Below, in pieces: positions 8,070 to 16,431 of a stretch of DNA of 64,000 nt. Every line of letters begins with the position of its first letter. The first letter of the stretch is position 1. This stretch comes from CAIXMG01 sp964628065 (GTDB lineage: Bacteria; Patescibacteriota; Minisyncoccia; Phycocordibacterales; UBA1006). The stretch spans positions 14,097-78,096 of the forward strand of contig CAZVLM010000001.1 of NCBI GenBank assembly GCA_964628065.1, written 5' to 3'. The notes under the pieces were generated by a model that did no database searches, was not told where the DNA came from, and saw nothing but the letters and a program-made list of their open reading frames with translations. The position numbers and the translations under genes were made by a program.

Positions 8070-8078
8070 ATTATACCA
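8070..8078 (-). promoter_or_regulatory. Extended -10 promoter of mutY, leaderless type
   Basis: TGG-TATAAT, 7 nt before the ATG at 8062; no good -35. Confidence 0.6.
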
Positions 8079-8086
8079 GAAACGAA

Positions 8087-8120
8087 AATCGCCAGACTTC
8101 CTTTAGGAAGTCTGGCGATT
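8087..8120 (-). terminator. Strong hairpin terminator of the frameshifted gene
   Basis: A perfect 15-bp stem (aatcgccagacttcc and its complement) with a ttta loop, followed on the minus strand by a T-rich tract. Confidence 0.75.
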
Positions 8121-8141
8121 ATTTTACAGTTGTACAAAGAA

Positions 8142-8674
8142 TTACTCAGCCAACTCCTGGCCGATAAGCGCGCCGCGTCCGCCGCTGTGCACGTAGTCGT
8201 CAGAAAACTCAATTCGTCTTAGTCCGAGAACTCCGCTGTCGTTATGCCATACGCGCAGACCAGGATGCACACCGTCTTTGCTGCCGCTTAGGTAAATTAC
8301 AATAACAAAGTTGCTTTTTTCCAGCGCGCCAGCCTTGATAAGCTCTATCACCCTTTCAAGGGCATCGATCATTCCGAATACGAGATATTCTCCTGCAGGC
8401 TCCAAGTCGCGCAGAAGATTTTCATGCGAAACTTTTTTTGAAAAACTATCAGGCGGCTTTTTCGAAAATCTGGCTTACTGACGCGTTCGGCTACCGGACT
8501 GCTTGTGACACTAGAATCGATATTGAAGTTTAAAATCCCGCGCTTGTTTGCTTCCGCTTCAATCCTTTTCAGCTGACTCGCAATGGTTGCACCTTTTGGC
8601 GCAGCTTTACCAGGAAGCATTATCTTTGTCCTAATAAATAACTTCTGTCTTGTCTTCGATTTAGGATGGCTCAT
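8142..8674 (-). pseudogene. Hypothetical gene split by a frameshift
   Basis: Two overlapping frames look like one ~180-aa protein. The first (ATG 8674) is basic, with QKLFIRTKIMLPGKAAPKG and a helical QLKRIEAEANKRG, and then degenerates after VAERVSKPDF. The second frame is open from ~8480 and continues naturally as SKKPPDSFSKKVSHENLL, then EPAGEYLVFGMIDALERVI and VIYLSGSKDGVHPGLRVWHN. Candidate slip sites are runs of 5 and 7 A on the coding strand (8458-8462 and 8433-8439). It may be a real mutation, a sequencing or assembly error, or programmed frameshifting. No family recognised. Promoter TTGATT, 16 bp, TAATAT lies upstream (~8729-8756). Confidence 0.55.
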
Positions 8675-8759
8675 GAATTCGTTGTTTTTGGGTTTTAAAT
8701 CAATGTAAATTTCGAAATCATATTACCATATTTTTATGATTAATCAAGTTGCCCCAAGC

Positions 8760-8783
8760 AAAAAATCCCGTAAGGGATTTTTT
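8760..8783 (-). terminator. Intrinsic terminator of the RRM gene
   Basis: aaaaatccc/gggattttt stem with gtaa loop, flanked by A and T runs. Confidence 0.8.
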
Positions 8784-8793
8784 GTGATTCCGA

Positions 8794-9141
8794 TTATCGG
8801 CTCCAAGAACCTCCTCGGTCTCCGCCACGATCACCTCCTCGGTTGAAACCACCTCGGTTTCCACCTCCTGAGAATTCTCGTCGAGCTGGGCGCTCTCCTT
8901 CTGGAAGAGCTTCGTTAACTCGAATGTTTCGACCATCAAGGTCTTTTTCATTCAAGTCAGCGATTGCCTTTGCTCCTTCTTCTGCGTTAGGCATTTCAAC
9001 GAAACCGAAGCCTCGTGATCGTCCTGTCATTTTGTCCATGACAACTCGAGCTGATTCAACCTGTCCAACTTGTTCAAAGAAGGCACGTAGTGAATCATCT
9101 GTTGTTGACCATGAAAGGTTTCCTACAAACAATTTTGTCAT
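8794..9141 (-). CDS. RNA-binding protein with one RRM and a Gly/Arg tail
   Basis: 115 residues. RNP-2 (KLFVGNLSW, residues 3-11) and RNP-1 (RGFGFVEM, ~43-50) define a single RNA-recognition motif spanning about 1-80. The tail (~85-115) is Gly/Arg/Asn-rich with RGG-type repeats and is likely disordered. Such cold-shock-like RRM proteins (Rbp family, well known in cyanobacteria) bind single-stranded RNA and may act as RNA chaperones. Together with the RGG-tailed DEAD-box helicase at the left edge this suggests a small RNA-remodelling set. It has a long leader with TTGACA at 9197-9202 but no clear -10. Confidence 0.92.
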   Translation of the reverse strand: MTKLFVGNLSWSTTDDSLRAFFEQVGQVESARVVMDKMTGRSRGFGFVEMPNAEEGAKAIADLNEKDLDGRNIRVNEALPEGERPARREFSGGGNRGGFNRGGDRGGDRGGSWSR

Positions 9142-9295
9142 GTGTTTTAAAAAATACTACTCTACTAACTCCGACCCGTACCAGTCCTTGCAGTATGTCA
9201 AAACACATTACAGAGGATAATACGGAATCCAGTGTACCATACCTTTTACAAATTGCCTAATCCCATTAAGTCCTTATTTAAAGGCATATTTATGC

Positions 9296-9301
9296 TACAA
9301 T
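9296..9301 (+). promoter_or_regulatory. Extended -10 of the membrane-protein gene, near-leaderless
   Basis: TGC-TACAAT, 9 nt before the ATG at 9311; the -35 is weak. Confidence 0.55.
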
Positions 9302-9310
9302 TATGAGCCT

Positions 9311-9874
9311 ATGGCAATGGACTCTCAGTTAAAACATAACCTGATTCAGGATGGCGCGTTAGTATTTTTAAGTATACTTATTGCCATTATTCTTGTTAGA
9401 ACCGGAATCATTGGCCAAGCCATTGCATCTCTCCACCAATTCGCCCTTCTAGGAAGTTTTATTGTTGGAATGTTTTTTACATCAGTGTTTACAACCGCGC
9501 CAGCTATCGCTGCGCTTGGCGAGATGGCAATACTGCACTCTCCTGTCATTGTGGCTCTTCTTGGTGCACTTGGTGCCGTAGTTGGCGACCTTGTTATTTT
9601 TAAGTTTGTACGTGACCGCTTCTCAAACGATCTGATGCATGCCATTAAATTGCGCGAGCCAAGCAAGCGACTTGAAAAACTGACTCACATGAAATTTTTC
9701 CGATGGTTTGTATTTTTTATTGGAGGTCTTATTATCGCTTCCCCGCTTCCGGATGAGCTTGGCATCAGCATGCTCGGATTTTCAAACATGAAACTCTCTC
9801 AATTTATTCCTATTTCGTTTACGTTTAACTTCATTGGTATTCTTATTATTGGATACGCCGCAAGAGCGCTTTAG
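9311..9874 (+). CDS. Small integral membrane protein, 187 aa
   Basis: About five hydrophobic segments (residues ~13-32, 40-62, 70-98, 130-148, 160-186). The pattern of an Ala/Gly-rich helix pair followed by GAVVGDLVIFKFVRDRF resembles VTT/DedA-type half-repeats, as does the late PLPDELGISMLG, but the canonical FxGR motif is not visible, so I do not assign it. No catalytic residues stand out. The gene converges with the next one; the two stop codons overlap by 3 bases with no terminator between them. Confidence 0.75.
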   Translation: MAMDSQLKHNLIQDGALVFLSILIAIILVRTGIIGQAIASLHQFALLGSFIVGMFFTSVFTTAPAIAALGEMAILHSPVIVALLGALGAVVGDLVIFKFVRDRFSNDLMHAIKLREPSKRLEKLTHMKFFRWFVFFIGGLIIASPLPDELGISMLGFSNMKLSQFIPISFTFNFIGILIIGYAARAL

Positions 9875-10356
9875 TTTTCTGAAAATTCTATCTCGGAATC
9901 AGGATACTGCTTCTCTTTAAGTAGTTCACGTTGCTTTTCAAGTGCTCCAATAAGGAGCTCAAAATCCTGATAGGAACTCACTGCATTGTTACTTTTTGTC
10001 ATTGTCATCGTAAGTCCGAACAGTTCTGTAATTGTTTTTATATACTCTTCAATCTCGCCTTTATAAGTTGGCGTATCGAAATGCTGCAAAGAGTCTTCCA
10101 AATATTCTTTCCTTGCTGATAATTGTTCAAATGTTTCATTAATGACTCCTTTCCCAATCTCAAAAGCCTCGCTTGGATACCCTTTCTTTATTCCATCTAA
10201 AACACTATCAAGTAGTTCGATTTTCTTTGAAAGTGCTGCAAGTGATTCATTTTTAACACGCTCAAAACCCTCTTGTGAAAGTTGTTCCGAAAAACTGCCG
10301 GCTCTCGGCTCAGGGTTTTTATGCTGGTCAAAGTATTTTTCTGGGTAGGGATTCAT
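9871..10356 (-). CDS. Hypothetical coiled-coil protein, 161 aa
   Basis: Soluble and strongly helical, rich in E, K, L and Q, with heptad-like spacing over ~45-160. There is no signal peptide and no family match. It is the last gene of the lemA operon: its start lies only 3 nt after the htpX stop, which suggests translational coupling. Its co-transcription with LemA and the HtpX protease suggests a role in the same envelope stress or maturation process, but this rests on context alone. Confidence 0.72.
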   Translation of the reverse strand: MNPYPEKYFDQHKNPEPRAGSFSEQLSQEGFERVKNESLAALSKKIELLDSVLDGIKKGYPSEAFEIGKGVINETFEQLSARKEYLEDSLQHFDTPTYKGEIEEYIKTITELFGLTMTMTKSNNAVSSYQDFELLIGALEKQRELLKEKQYPDSEIEFSEN

Positions 10357-10359
10357 ATA

Positions 10360-11250
10360 TTACTTATTAAGCAGCGCCTTCACACGTTCCTCCACCGACG
10401 GGTGCGTTGCAAATAATTTTGTGACAAAACTTGATTTTGAACCGAATGGATTTGAAATATACAAATGAGCCGTTGCGCTTGAGGCGTGTTTCATAGGCTG
10501 ATTATATGCATGGATTTTGTGAAGCGCGGAAGCCAGCCCTTCTGGATAACGCGTAAGGAGCGCTCCTGACGCATCCGCAAGAAATTCACGTTTGCGCGAA
10601 ATCGCGAGCTGAATCAGTGTTGCCACAATCGGCGCAAGAATGATGGCGACAATTCCGAGAATCATAATCAAGCCACTTCCCCCTTCACGATCATTGTCGC
10701 GATTTCCGCCTCCGAAAATAATGCTTCTCATAAAGAAATCCGAGACCATTGCAAGAAGACCCACTAGGACCACAACCACAGTGGCGATCAATACGTCGCG
10801 GTTTCCGATATGTGAAAGCTCATGAGCAATGACTCCTTCAAGTTCGCTTCTATCCATAATATCCAAAAGTCCCGTGGTAACAGCGACTGCAGAATGTTCC
10901 GGATCGCGACCAGTCGCAAATGCGTTCGGCGCGGGGTCGTGAATGACGTATACGCGAGGCTTAGGAAGACCTGCAGTAATCGAAAGATTTTCAACTATTC
11001 TATGAAGCTCTAAGTACTCAGGACCATCCGCCGGATGCGCATGCGCTTGTGACAAGGCAATCGTGTCAGACTGCCAATACGCGATGATGTTCATCGCGAT
11101 CGAAATGACTGCGAACAATACCAAAATCATCGGATTGTTATACACGTATGCAAGTGCAAACCCAATGGCTACAAGCACCACAAAAAATACGGACATCAGA
11201 AGCCATGTTTTTCGAATATTAGAATCTTGGTGAGTATAGAGTGTTGCCAT
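10360..11250 (-). CDS. htpX: M48 family membrane zinc metalloprotease (HtpX)
   Basis: 296 residues, the usual HtpX length. Two N-terminal membrane helices (about 15-35 and 40-58) precede the zinc motif HELSHIGNRD (HExxH). Two more hydrophobic segments follow, and the third zinc ligand is the Glu of REFLADASG. HtpX degrades misfolded membrane proteins, with the active site facing the cytoplasm. Neighbours are lemA and two anchored exoproteins on the same strand with very short gaps; lemA-htpX pairing is common in bacteria. Start at ATG 11250, 10 nt after the previous stop. Confidence 0.95.
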   Translation of the reverse strand: MATLYTHQDSNIRKTWLLMSVFFVVLVAIGFALAYVYNNPMILVLFAVISIAMNIIAYWQSDTIALSQAHAHPADGPEYLELHRIVENLSITAGLPKPRVYVIHDPAPNAFATGRDPEHSAVAVTTGLLDIMDRSELEGVIAHELSHIGNRDVLIATVVVVLVGLLAMVSDFFMRSIIFGGGNRDNDREGGSGLIMILGIVAIILAPIVATLIQLAISRKREFLADASGALLTRYPEGLASALHKIHAYNQPMKHASSATAHLYISNPFGSKSSFVTKLFATHPSVEERVKALLNK

Positions 11251-11260
11251 AAATAACCTT

Positions 11261-11851
11261 TTATCTGTTTGCTAACACAAAATCTCCAAAAATGCTTATT
11301 TCACGCTGTGTGAGAGCATATCTCACGTCTTCTACACCTGCTTGTGCTCGCATTCCCTTTACACAGGCAGTCGTTGATATTCCATATCTGAAAGAACCAA
11401 ATTCATCTGGAGAACATGCGCCTTGGTGACTCCCCCAAGAAATTACCATATTGGAAATAGTAATAGTTGCTTGGGATGCGCCTTGATTCTCAGGAACACC
11501 GTTAGCTGTCTGGCCGGGCGTTAAATAATAAGACTCCGAAATCTGAGCGCCTGCCGGGTATTTTAAACCAAACTTTGGTGACACCTTCATTGACGACTGG
11601 GTTTGAGTGGTTGTTTGAGTTGTCTGCTGTACCGTCGTAGAAGTTCCTGATGTAGATGAGGTGGGGACTGTTGTGGTTGTATTAGACGCACTTCGATCTT
11701 CATCTGCCCCTGTTTCAATCTGTCGCTGATTAATATCAACAGGAATAATAGTTGCTGTATCTCTTCGCGCAACAAACCAAATACCTATGATAAGTAGGAT
11801 GATTACAATTACGAGTAATACTGTATTAAGACTTGAGTTGTTATTTTGCAT
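11261..11851 (-). CDS. Membrane-anchored exoprotein, Thr/Ser linker, 196 aa
   Basis: Short cytoplasmic N-terminus MQNNNSSLNT, one membrane helix (~9-28), then a Thr/Ser/Gln-rich linker (~50-90) and a small C-terminal domain (~95-196) with two cysteines (GACSPDE and TTACVKG) that may pair outside the cell. The N-terminus is nearly the same as that of the next gene (MQNNNSKINT), so the anchors are paralogous while the outer domains differ. No known domain recognised. It lies between lemA and htpX in one operon. Confidence 0.75.
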   Translation of the reverse strand: MQNNNSSLNTVLLVIVIILLIIGIWFVARRDTATIIPVDINQRQIETGADEDRSASNTTTTVPTSSTSGTSTTVQQTTQTTTQTQSSMKVSPKFGLKYPAGAQISESYYLTPGQTANGVPENQGASQATITISNMVISWGSHQGACSPDEFGSFRYGISTTACVKGMRAQAGVEDVRYALTQREISIFGDFVLANR

Positions 11852-11885
11852 ATTTTTATATTACTACTTCAATTAGATGATTCGA

Positions 11886-12455
11886 CTAAATATGAGCATT
11901 AATTATAATTTGATCTGGATTAAACTTTGCACGCTCAATTTCACAAGCGTTTTTTTGTGCCCCATCATAATTAGTACATTGAGAGAAACGAAGAGTAAAT
12001 GTAATCTGGGTTGTGTCCGTACTGTAGGTGAAATCAGTAAAAATACTTCCACTGGCCCTTTGGGCTTTCATGTCAACACAATACATTTTTCCGTTTATTG
12101 TCCGTGGCCCAGGAATTCCGGGACAGTTATAGGGTTCGGAAAGCATCGAAACCTTTGGCGGCCAATTTTGAGCTGTAATATATGTTGTGGTAAGGGGTGC
12201 GAAAGTATATGAACCCGCTTGATTTGAGCTCGTAGAATTTTGTATAGGAGCTGGCGGAATATATGCTTCTTCCGTAAGAAACGGACCTGTCGGAACTTCA
12301 TGAGTTCCAACTACCTCCTCGTTTGAGGTAAGCGGTATGAAGGCATCATCTTTCGGCCGATCAGTTTTTACAGCAATCAGTATGATTCCGAAAACCACAA
12401 GAATAATCAGGACGAGTAGGAGAACCGTATTTATTTTTGAGTTGTTATTTTGCAT
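11886..12455 (-). CDS. Membrane-anchored exoprotein, 189 aa, paralogous anchor
   Basis: N-terminal MQNNNSKINT and one membrane helix (~10-29), a Pro/Thr/Ser-rich linker (~35-85), then a small domain with four cysteines (YNCPG, MYCVD, SQCTN and NACEI), probably two disulfides. No family recognised. It is the second gene of the lemA operon, 5 nt after lemA; the matching anchor in the next gene points to duplication. The two may be delivered or processed together, possibly with HtpX, but that is inference. Confidence 0.75.
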   Translation of the reverse strand: MQNNNSKINTVLLLVLIILVVFGIILIAVKTDRPKDDAFIPLTSNEEVVGTHEVPTGPFLTEEAYIPPAPIQNSTSSNQAGSYTFAPLTTTYITAQNWPPKVSMLSEPYNCPGIPGPRTINGKMYCVDMKAQRASGSIFTDFTYSTDTTQITFTLRFSQCTNYDGAQKNACEIERAKFNPDQIIINAHI

Positions 12456-12460
12456 ATAAA

Positions 12461-13030
12461 TTAAAATTTAACTTCTACAACATTCCGCGCTGCATCATCT
12501 TCCCCAAGCTGGAACAATTCCTTTGCGCCAAAATGAAATATATTTGCGATAATGCTTCCCGGAAAGACTTCACGCATCGTGTTGTAATCTTTCACGTTAC
12601 CATTGTAGAATCGTCGTGATGATTGAATTTTATTTTCTGTATCAGATAGTTCTCGCTGAAGTTCGAGGAAGTTGGTGTTTGCCTTTAGGTCAGGATAATT
12701 TTCAGAAAGCGCAAAAATAGATTTAAGAGACGTTGAAAGTTGGTTTTCTGCTGCTACCTTTTCCGTAAGTGACCCAGAGCCCGACATGGTTGCCATAGCA
12801 CTGTTTCGAGCCACAATCACCTTTTCCAAGGTTCCAGACTCATGAGCCGCATATCCCTTAACGGTATTTACCAAGTTAGGAATAAGGTCATATCGACGCT
12901 TTAACTGCACGTCAATGTCCGCCCACGCCTCAGAAACGCGGTTTTTAAGCGTTATAAATCTGTTATAAGACGCAATAGCCCAAAGAATGAGCGCTGCCAC
13001 AATCGCGATAAGAATCCATAGAATAATCAT
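12461..13030 (-). CDS. lemA: LemA family protein
   Basis: 189 residues, normal LemA length. One N-terminal membrane helix (2-20), then the signature ASYNRFITLKNRVSEAW, the conserved VQLKRRYDLIPNLV, and helical hairpins (ENQLSTSLKSIF, NFLELQRELSDTENKI). LemA proteins form a helical bundle outside the membrane with unknown biochemical role and often accompany HtpX. It is the first gene of the operon lemA, two anchored proteins, htpX, coiled-coil gene. The leader begins with an exact 10-bp inverted repeat abutting the -10 box, which looks like an operator for the whole operon. Confidence 0.95.
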   Translation of the reverse strand: MIILWILIAIVAALILWAIASYNRFITLKNRVSEAWADIDVQLKRRYDLIPNLVNTVKGYAAHESGTLEKVIVARNSAMATMSGSGSLTEKVAAENQLSTSLKSIFALSENYPDLKANTNFLELQRELSDTENKIQSSRRFYNGNVKDYNTMREVFPGSIIANIFHFGAKELFQLGEDDAARNVVEVKF

Positions 13031-13038
13031 AATAGTAA

Positions 13039-13070
13039 GGTTAAGTTAGGTGTAACTTAACCATTATACC
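13039..13070 (-). promoter_or_regulatory. Promoter and operator-like palindrome of the lemA operon
   Basis: Extended -10 TGG-TATAAT (13068-13063) directly abuts the perfect inverted repeat ggttaagtta-ggtg-taacttaacc (13039-13062), which would cover the transcription start. Confidence 0.6.
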
Positions 13071-13095
13071 ACTTTTAAAAGACTATGGAGAAATA

Positions 13096-13123
13096 TTGAC
13101 AAAAAATAAAATATCTGTATGAT
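13096..13123 (+). promoter_or_regulatory. Promoter of the 135-aa gene
   Basis: TTGACA (13096-13101), 16-bp spacer, TATGAT (13118-13123), giving a ~17-nt leader. Confidence 0.65.
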
Positions 13124-13146
13124 GCATACGAATCAAATCTAAAACC

Positions 13147-13554
13147 ATGCAATTAGCACAACTGAACATTCCCAATTATGACTCTATTCTTGAGGAAAAA
13201 ACTCAAGATGCGAAAAACATCGTAAAGACCCAATCGAGAAACTTCTACGGAAAACTTGAAAAGGCACTTCAGCCGCTAGGCTACGCCTGTGGCTCACTCA
13301 GCTTTAAAGGAGGCCCCGTCGCTGCAAGAGAACTTATGGACTCTATTCCCTCTTTTGATATCTTAAAGATTTTTAAAAAAGATAACGAGGAAAAACAGGA
13401 CGAAAAAATAGCAACCCTCGAGATTATTAAAGGGCGATTGTTTATTTCACCTGAGCACTTAGAGCCTGATGACTTCGACGACTGGGCAACAGACCATGAG
13501 AATTTGAGCCCCGCCACTATTGTAGACTTTATAAAAAAATACTTTGGTGAGTAA
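13147..13554 (+). CDS. Hypothetical soluble protein, 135 aa
   Basis: Helical N-terminal half with KTQSRNFYGKLEKAL, a Gly/Pro loop (KGGPVAARELMDSIP), and an acidic C-terminal part (EHLEPDDFDDWATDHENL). No signal, membrane segment or known family. It is divergent from the lemA operon with a good promoter of its own and ends in a strong bidirectional terminator shared with secF. No functional inference is justified. Confidence 0.7.
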   Translation: MQLAQLNIPNYDSILEEKTQDAKNIVKTQSRNFYGKLEKALQPLGYACGSLSFKGGPVAARELMDSIPSFDILKIFKKDNEEKQDEKIATLEIIKGRLFISPEHLEPDDFDDWATDHENLSPATIVDFIKKYFGE

Positions 13555-13563
13555 CAAATGAAT

Positions 13564-13592
13564 AAAAGCCGGACACTGTGTGTCCGGCTTTT
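13564..13592. terminator. Bidirectional terminator between the 135-aa gene and secF
   Basis: aaaagccggacac-tgt-gtgtccggctttt, a perfect 13-bp stem flanked by A and T. Confidence 0.88.
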
Positions 13593-13618
13593 ATCGTACT
13601 TACATAGTACTTGGCTTA

Positions 13619-14506
13619 TTATGCTTTCTTGTTTTTCCAATTATTCCACACTACCAAGAGTGGGCTTGCAAGGAAAATACTTGAATATGTTCCGAAGAAC
13701 ATTCCGAGGAACATGGCAATCGAAAGGTTTCGAGTTGCTTCTGGTCCAAACACCCAAAGCGCTGCAAGTGCGATAAGAACAGTAAGCGATGTCATAATCG
13801 ATCGCACAAACGTCTGATTAATAGACTTTCCTACTGTGTAAGAGAAATCTTCCTTAATCTTCTTTGTTTCATTCGTATGAAGGTTTTCTCGGATTCGGTC
13901 AAACACCACAATCGTATCGTTGATTGAAACACCGAGAATGGTAAGTAATCCTACAACGAAGAGCGTATCAACTTGCAATCCCAAGATTGCAAAGAATCCT
14001 GCAGGGATAACCACGTCGTGAACAAGTACCACAATTGCGATAAGTCCGTATGCCCATGATGAAATCGGCTTAGATACTTTTCGGAATGCGAATGCGATAA
14101 AGAGGATGATCACCAGTGACATGATAATCACAGAAAGAATCGCCTTTGATCGTAACTCCTTTCCTACTGAAGGACCAATCGTGTTAAATCGCTTCTCTGT
14201 TGCATGAGAATCGTCAAATGAGAGTGCTGAGAGAATAACATCCTTACCAGCCTGATCAACAGGCTCTGTTCGAACCATAAGGTCATTTGTTCCCACTTCC
14301 TGAATTTGAGCATCAGGACGAATTGGAAGAATGTGACCCTTAATGACTTCGGTACTTGGTCGCTTGTCATACGACACTTCTAGGACTGAGCCTCCGGTAA
14401 AATCAACACCGAGTTTGAATCCGTTAATTGCCATGGCAACAATAGATCCAGCCACAAGTATGAATGCGAGCGCGAAGAATATTTTTTTGTACTTAATGAT
14501 AAACAT
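13619..14506 (-). CDS. secF: Protein translocase subunit SecF
   Basis: 295 residues with six membrane helices: one near the N-terminus (8-27), then a periplasmic P1-like domain with DFTGGSVLEV, and five C-terminal helices (from ~125). ISINDTIVVFDRIREN in the fourth helix is the SecF hallmark, carrying the Asp of the proton path. SecF pairs with SecD to use the proton or sodium gradient to pull exported proteins out of SecYEG. It follows secD by 42 nt on the same strand, in the usual D-F order, and ends at the shared terminator. Loss of the separate accessory genes yajC or secG nearby is not informative. Confidence 0.97.
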   Translation of the reverse strand: MFIIKYKKIFFALAFILVAGSIVAMAINGFKLGVDFTGGSVLEVSYDKRPSTEVIKGHILPIRPDAQIQEVGTNDLMVRTEPVDQAGKDVILSALSFDDSHATEKRFNTIGPSVGKELRSKAILSVIIMSLVIILFIAFAFRKVSKPISSWAYGLIAIVVLVHDVVIPAGFFAILGLQVDTLFVVGLLTILGVSINDTIVVFDRIRENLHTNETKKIKEDFSYTVGKSINQTFVRSIMTSLTVLIALAALWVFGPEATRNLSIAMFLGMFFGTYSSIFLASPLLVVWNNWKNKKA

Positions 14507-14548
14507 ATAATTTTGAAATAGATACTCTTAGTAAATTACCTAAGTGGA

Positions 14549-15919
14549 TTATTTAGAAATGCCACTAGAGTACAAGAATCGCTTCACTCGACCATTTCCA
14601 AGACCTGCAACAGCGTACAAAAATGTTCTTGTTACCACAATTGCTGAGATCATAGAAATAATAACTCCAAGTCCAAAGGTGAGGGCAAATCCCTGAATAA
14701 GAGTAGAGCCAAACCAGAAAAGGATAATCGCTGTAAGAATACTTGAAGTATTTCCATCTCGAATTGAGTTCCATGCTCGGTCAAAACCAATCTTAATAGC
14801 TTCCATGATTGATTTTCCATCATGCATTTCTTCCTTCATTCGTTCAAAGATCAGAATATTTGCATCCACTGCCATACCAAGACTAATAATAAATCCTGCC
14901 ATTCCTGCTGATGTAAGCGTGATAGGAATAAGTTTAAAGAGAGCAAGTGAAATAATAGCGTAAATTACCAATGAGATTGCTCCAAGGAGTCCTGGAAGTC
15001 GGTACCAGAAAATAAGAAGGAATGCGATCGCAAGGAATCCAATAAGTCCTGCAAGAATTCCCGCATGGATAGCACCCGTACCAAGTGTAGGTCCGATCGT
15101 GTCTGTTGAAATGAGTGCAACAGGCACTGGAAGCGCCCCTGAATTAAGTCGTCCTACCAACTGCTTTGCTTCTGTTGCAGTAAAATTTCCTGTAATCACA
15201 GCCTGTCCTCCTGCAATTTTCTGATTCACGGTTGGCGTAGAAATAGCTGCTCCGTCTAAGTAAATAGCAACTGACTTTCCTACGTTTTTTGCAGTAATAT
15301 CTTCGAAGATTTTTGCACCTTCTGAATTAAACTGGAGTGAAACAATGGGAGCTTGCGTTGTTGGATCAAACTGAACTGAGGCTCGAGAAAGGTACTGCCC
15401 TGTCAAAGGTGTTGGAGCTGAAACGAATCGTTCTGAGGCCCCTACTGCGGCCGAAATATCAATTTTACCATCCTTAATTGAAGCTGCATCAAGGGTAATC
15501 TCCTGAACACCATCCTTGGGTGCTTTATAGTTAGGGTTTTCCACTTTGAATTCTAGGAGTGGTGTCTGACCAATCATAGCAATCGCCTGCTTTACATCAG
15601 TCACACCAGGAAGTTCCACAACCAAATGGTATTCCTTATTTCCTGAAAGGCTTGAGGTTTCCGTTGAAACGCGAGGCTCAGAAACTCCAAACAAGTTTAC
15701 TCGTCGTTCAATAATATCTCTAAGTGAGTTCATTGAATTACCAACATCCCCTGCTGGAACCTTAGAAACATCTGCGTTGTACACCAAATAACTTCCACCT
15801 GAAAGGTCGAGTCCTAGCTTAAAAGGCTTTTTATTTGTTACCTGAGACCAATAAACAAAGTATCCAATAGCTGCTGCAATGATTAATAAAAGTAATGCTA
15901 AAATTCGTTTTTTCCACAT
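14549..15919 (-). CDS. secD: Protein translocase subunit SecD
   Basis: 456 residues. The first membrane helix (5-24) is followed by LGLDLSGGSYLVY, the P1 periplasmic domain with the ERRVNLFGVSEP motif, and a C-terminal six-helix RND-type bundle. AGFIISLGMAVDANILIFERMKEE holds the proton-relay Asp. It works with SecF in protein export. It starts only 7 nt after the start side of the PAP2 gene's stop and is probably in one transcription unit with PAP2 and uppP. A -10-like TAAAAT 9 nt before the ATG could be an additional leaderless start. Confidence 0.97.
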   Translation of the reverse strand: MWKKRILALLLLIIAAAIGYFVYWSQVTNKKPFKLGLDLSGGSYLVYNADVSKVPAGDVGNSMNSLRDIIERRVNLFGVSEPRVSTETSSLSGNKEYHLVVELPGVTDVKQAIAMIGQTPLLEFKVENPNYKAPKDGVQEITLDAASIKDGKIDISAAVGASERFVSAPTPLTGQYLSRASVQFDPTTQAPIVSLQFNSEGAKIFEDITAKNVGKSVAIYLDGAAISTPTVNQKIAGGQAVITGNFTATEAKQLVGRLNSGALPVPVALISTDTIGPTLGTGAIHAGILAGLIGFLAIAFLLIFWYRLPGLLGAISLVIYAIISLALFKLIPITLTSAGMAGFIISLGMAVDANILIFERMKEEMHDGKSIMEAIKIGFDRAWNSIRDGNTSSILTAIILFWFGSTLIQGFALTFGLGVIISMISAIVVTRTFLYAVAGLGNGRVKRFLYSSGISK

Positions 15920-15926
15920 AGTAGGC

Positions 15927-16430
15927 CTATTTTACAGGTTTTTTCCTCAAAAGATAGCCTTGACAAAGGAGTGAAATGTATCTATGCGCAAGGTATCCGA
16001 TGCCAATTCCAATCAAAGCACCTACTGAAATATCCAGCGAGTAATGAACACCAGCAACTACTCTTGCAATAACGATCAGCGCTGCGCAGATATATAAGAA
16101 AATCCCCATCGATTTTTCATACAATAACACCACCGTAGCCAGCGCAAAAAACACTGCAGCGTGACCTGATGGGAATGATGCAAAACTATTTACGAAAAAG
16201 CTTCCTTGTATTCCCTGCTCGACAAACGGTCGCGGCATATGAGTAAGTATTTTTATCAAACCAGAAAGCCCCCAAGCAACCGATATGGAAACGGTTACTA
16301 CCAAAAGCTCCATACCCAACTTCTTTTTATGATGCTTGTACTGACTATAAAAAAAGATAAGGGTGACTAAAATAACAACCCATGGAAACCATCGCGCAAA
16401 AAATATAATTATTGGGTAAGGTAGATTCAT
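15927..16430 (-). CDS. PAP2-family membrane phosphatase
   Basis: 167 residues, five to six membrane helices. The three acid-phosphatase motifs are all present: K-x6-RP (KILTHMPRP, ~61-69), PSGH (FPSGHAAV, ~86-93) and R-x5-H-x3-D (RVVAGVHYSLD, ~122-132). The enzyme probably dephosphorylates undecaprenyl pyrophosphate or a phosphatidate-type lipid on the outer face of the membrane. It sits directly behind uppP with a 1-nt gap, so the cell carries two unrelated lipid-pyrophosphatase types side by side, fitting the large glycan cluster further on. Confidence 0.9.
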   Translation of the reverse strand: MNLPYPIIIFFARWFPWVVILVTLIFFYSQYKHHKKKLGMELLVVTVSISVAWGLSGLIKILTHMPRPFVEQGIQGSFFVNSFASFPSGHAAVFFALATVVLLYEKSMGIFLYICAALIVIARVVAGVHYSLDISVGALIGIGIGYLAHRYISLLCQGYLLRKKPVK

Positions 16431-16431
16431 A

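Noticed and set aside
8062..8212. Longer mutY start at 8212
   Set aside because: The extra 50 residues pass through a strong terminator hairpin and the mutY -10 box and show no MutY similarity.
8718..8951. Frame opposite-phase to the RRM gene
   Set aside because: Overlaps the RRM coding sequence and its terminator; a shadow of the Gly/Arg-rich tail.
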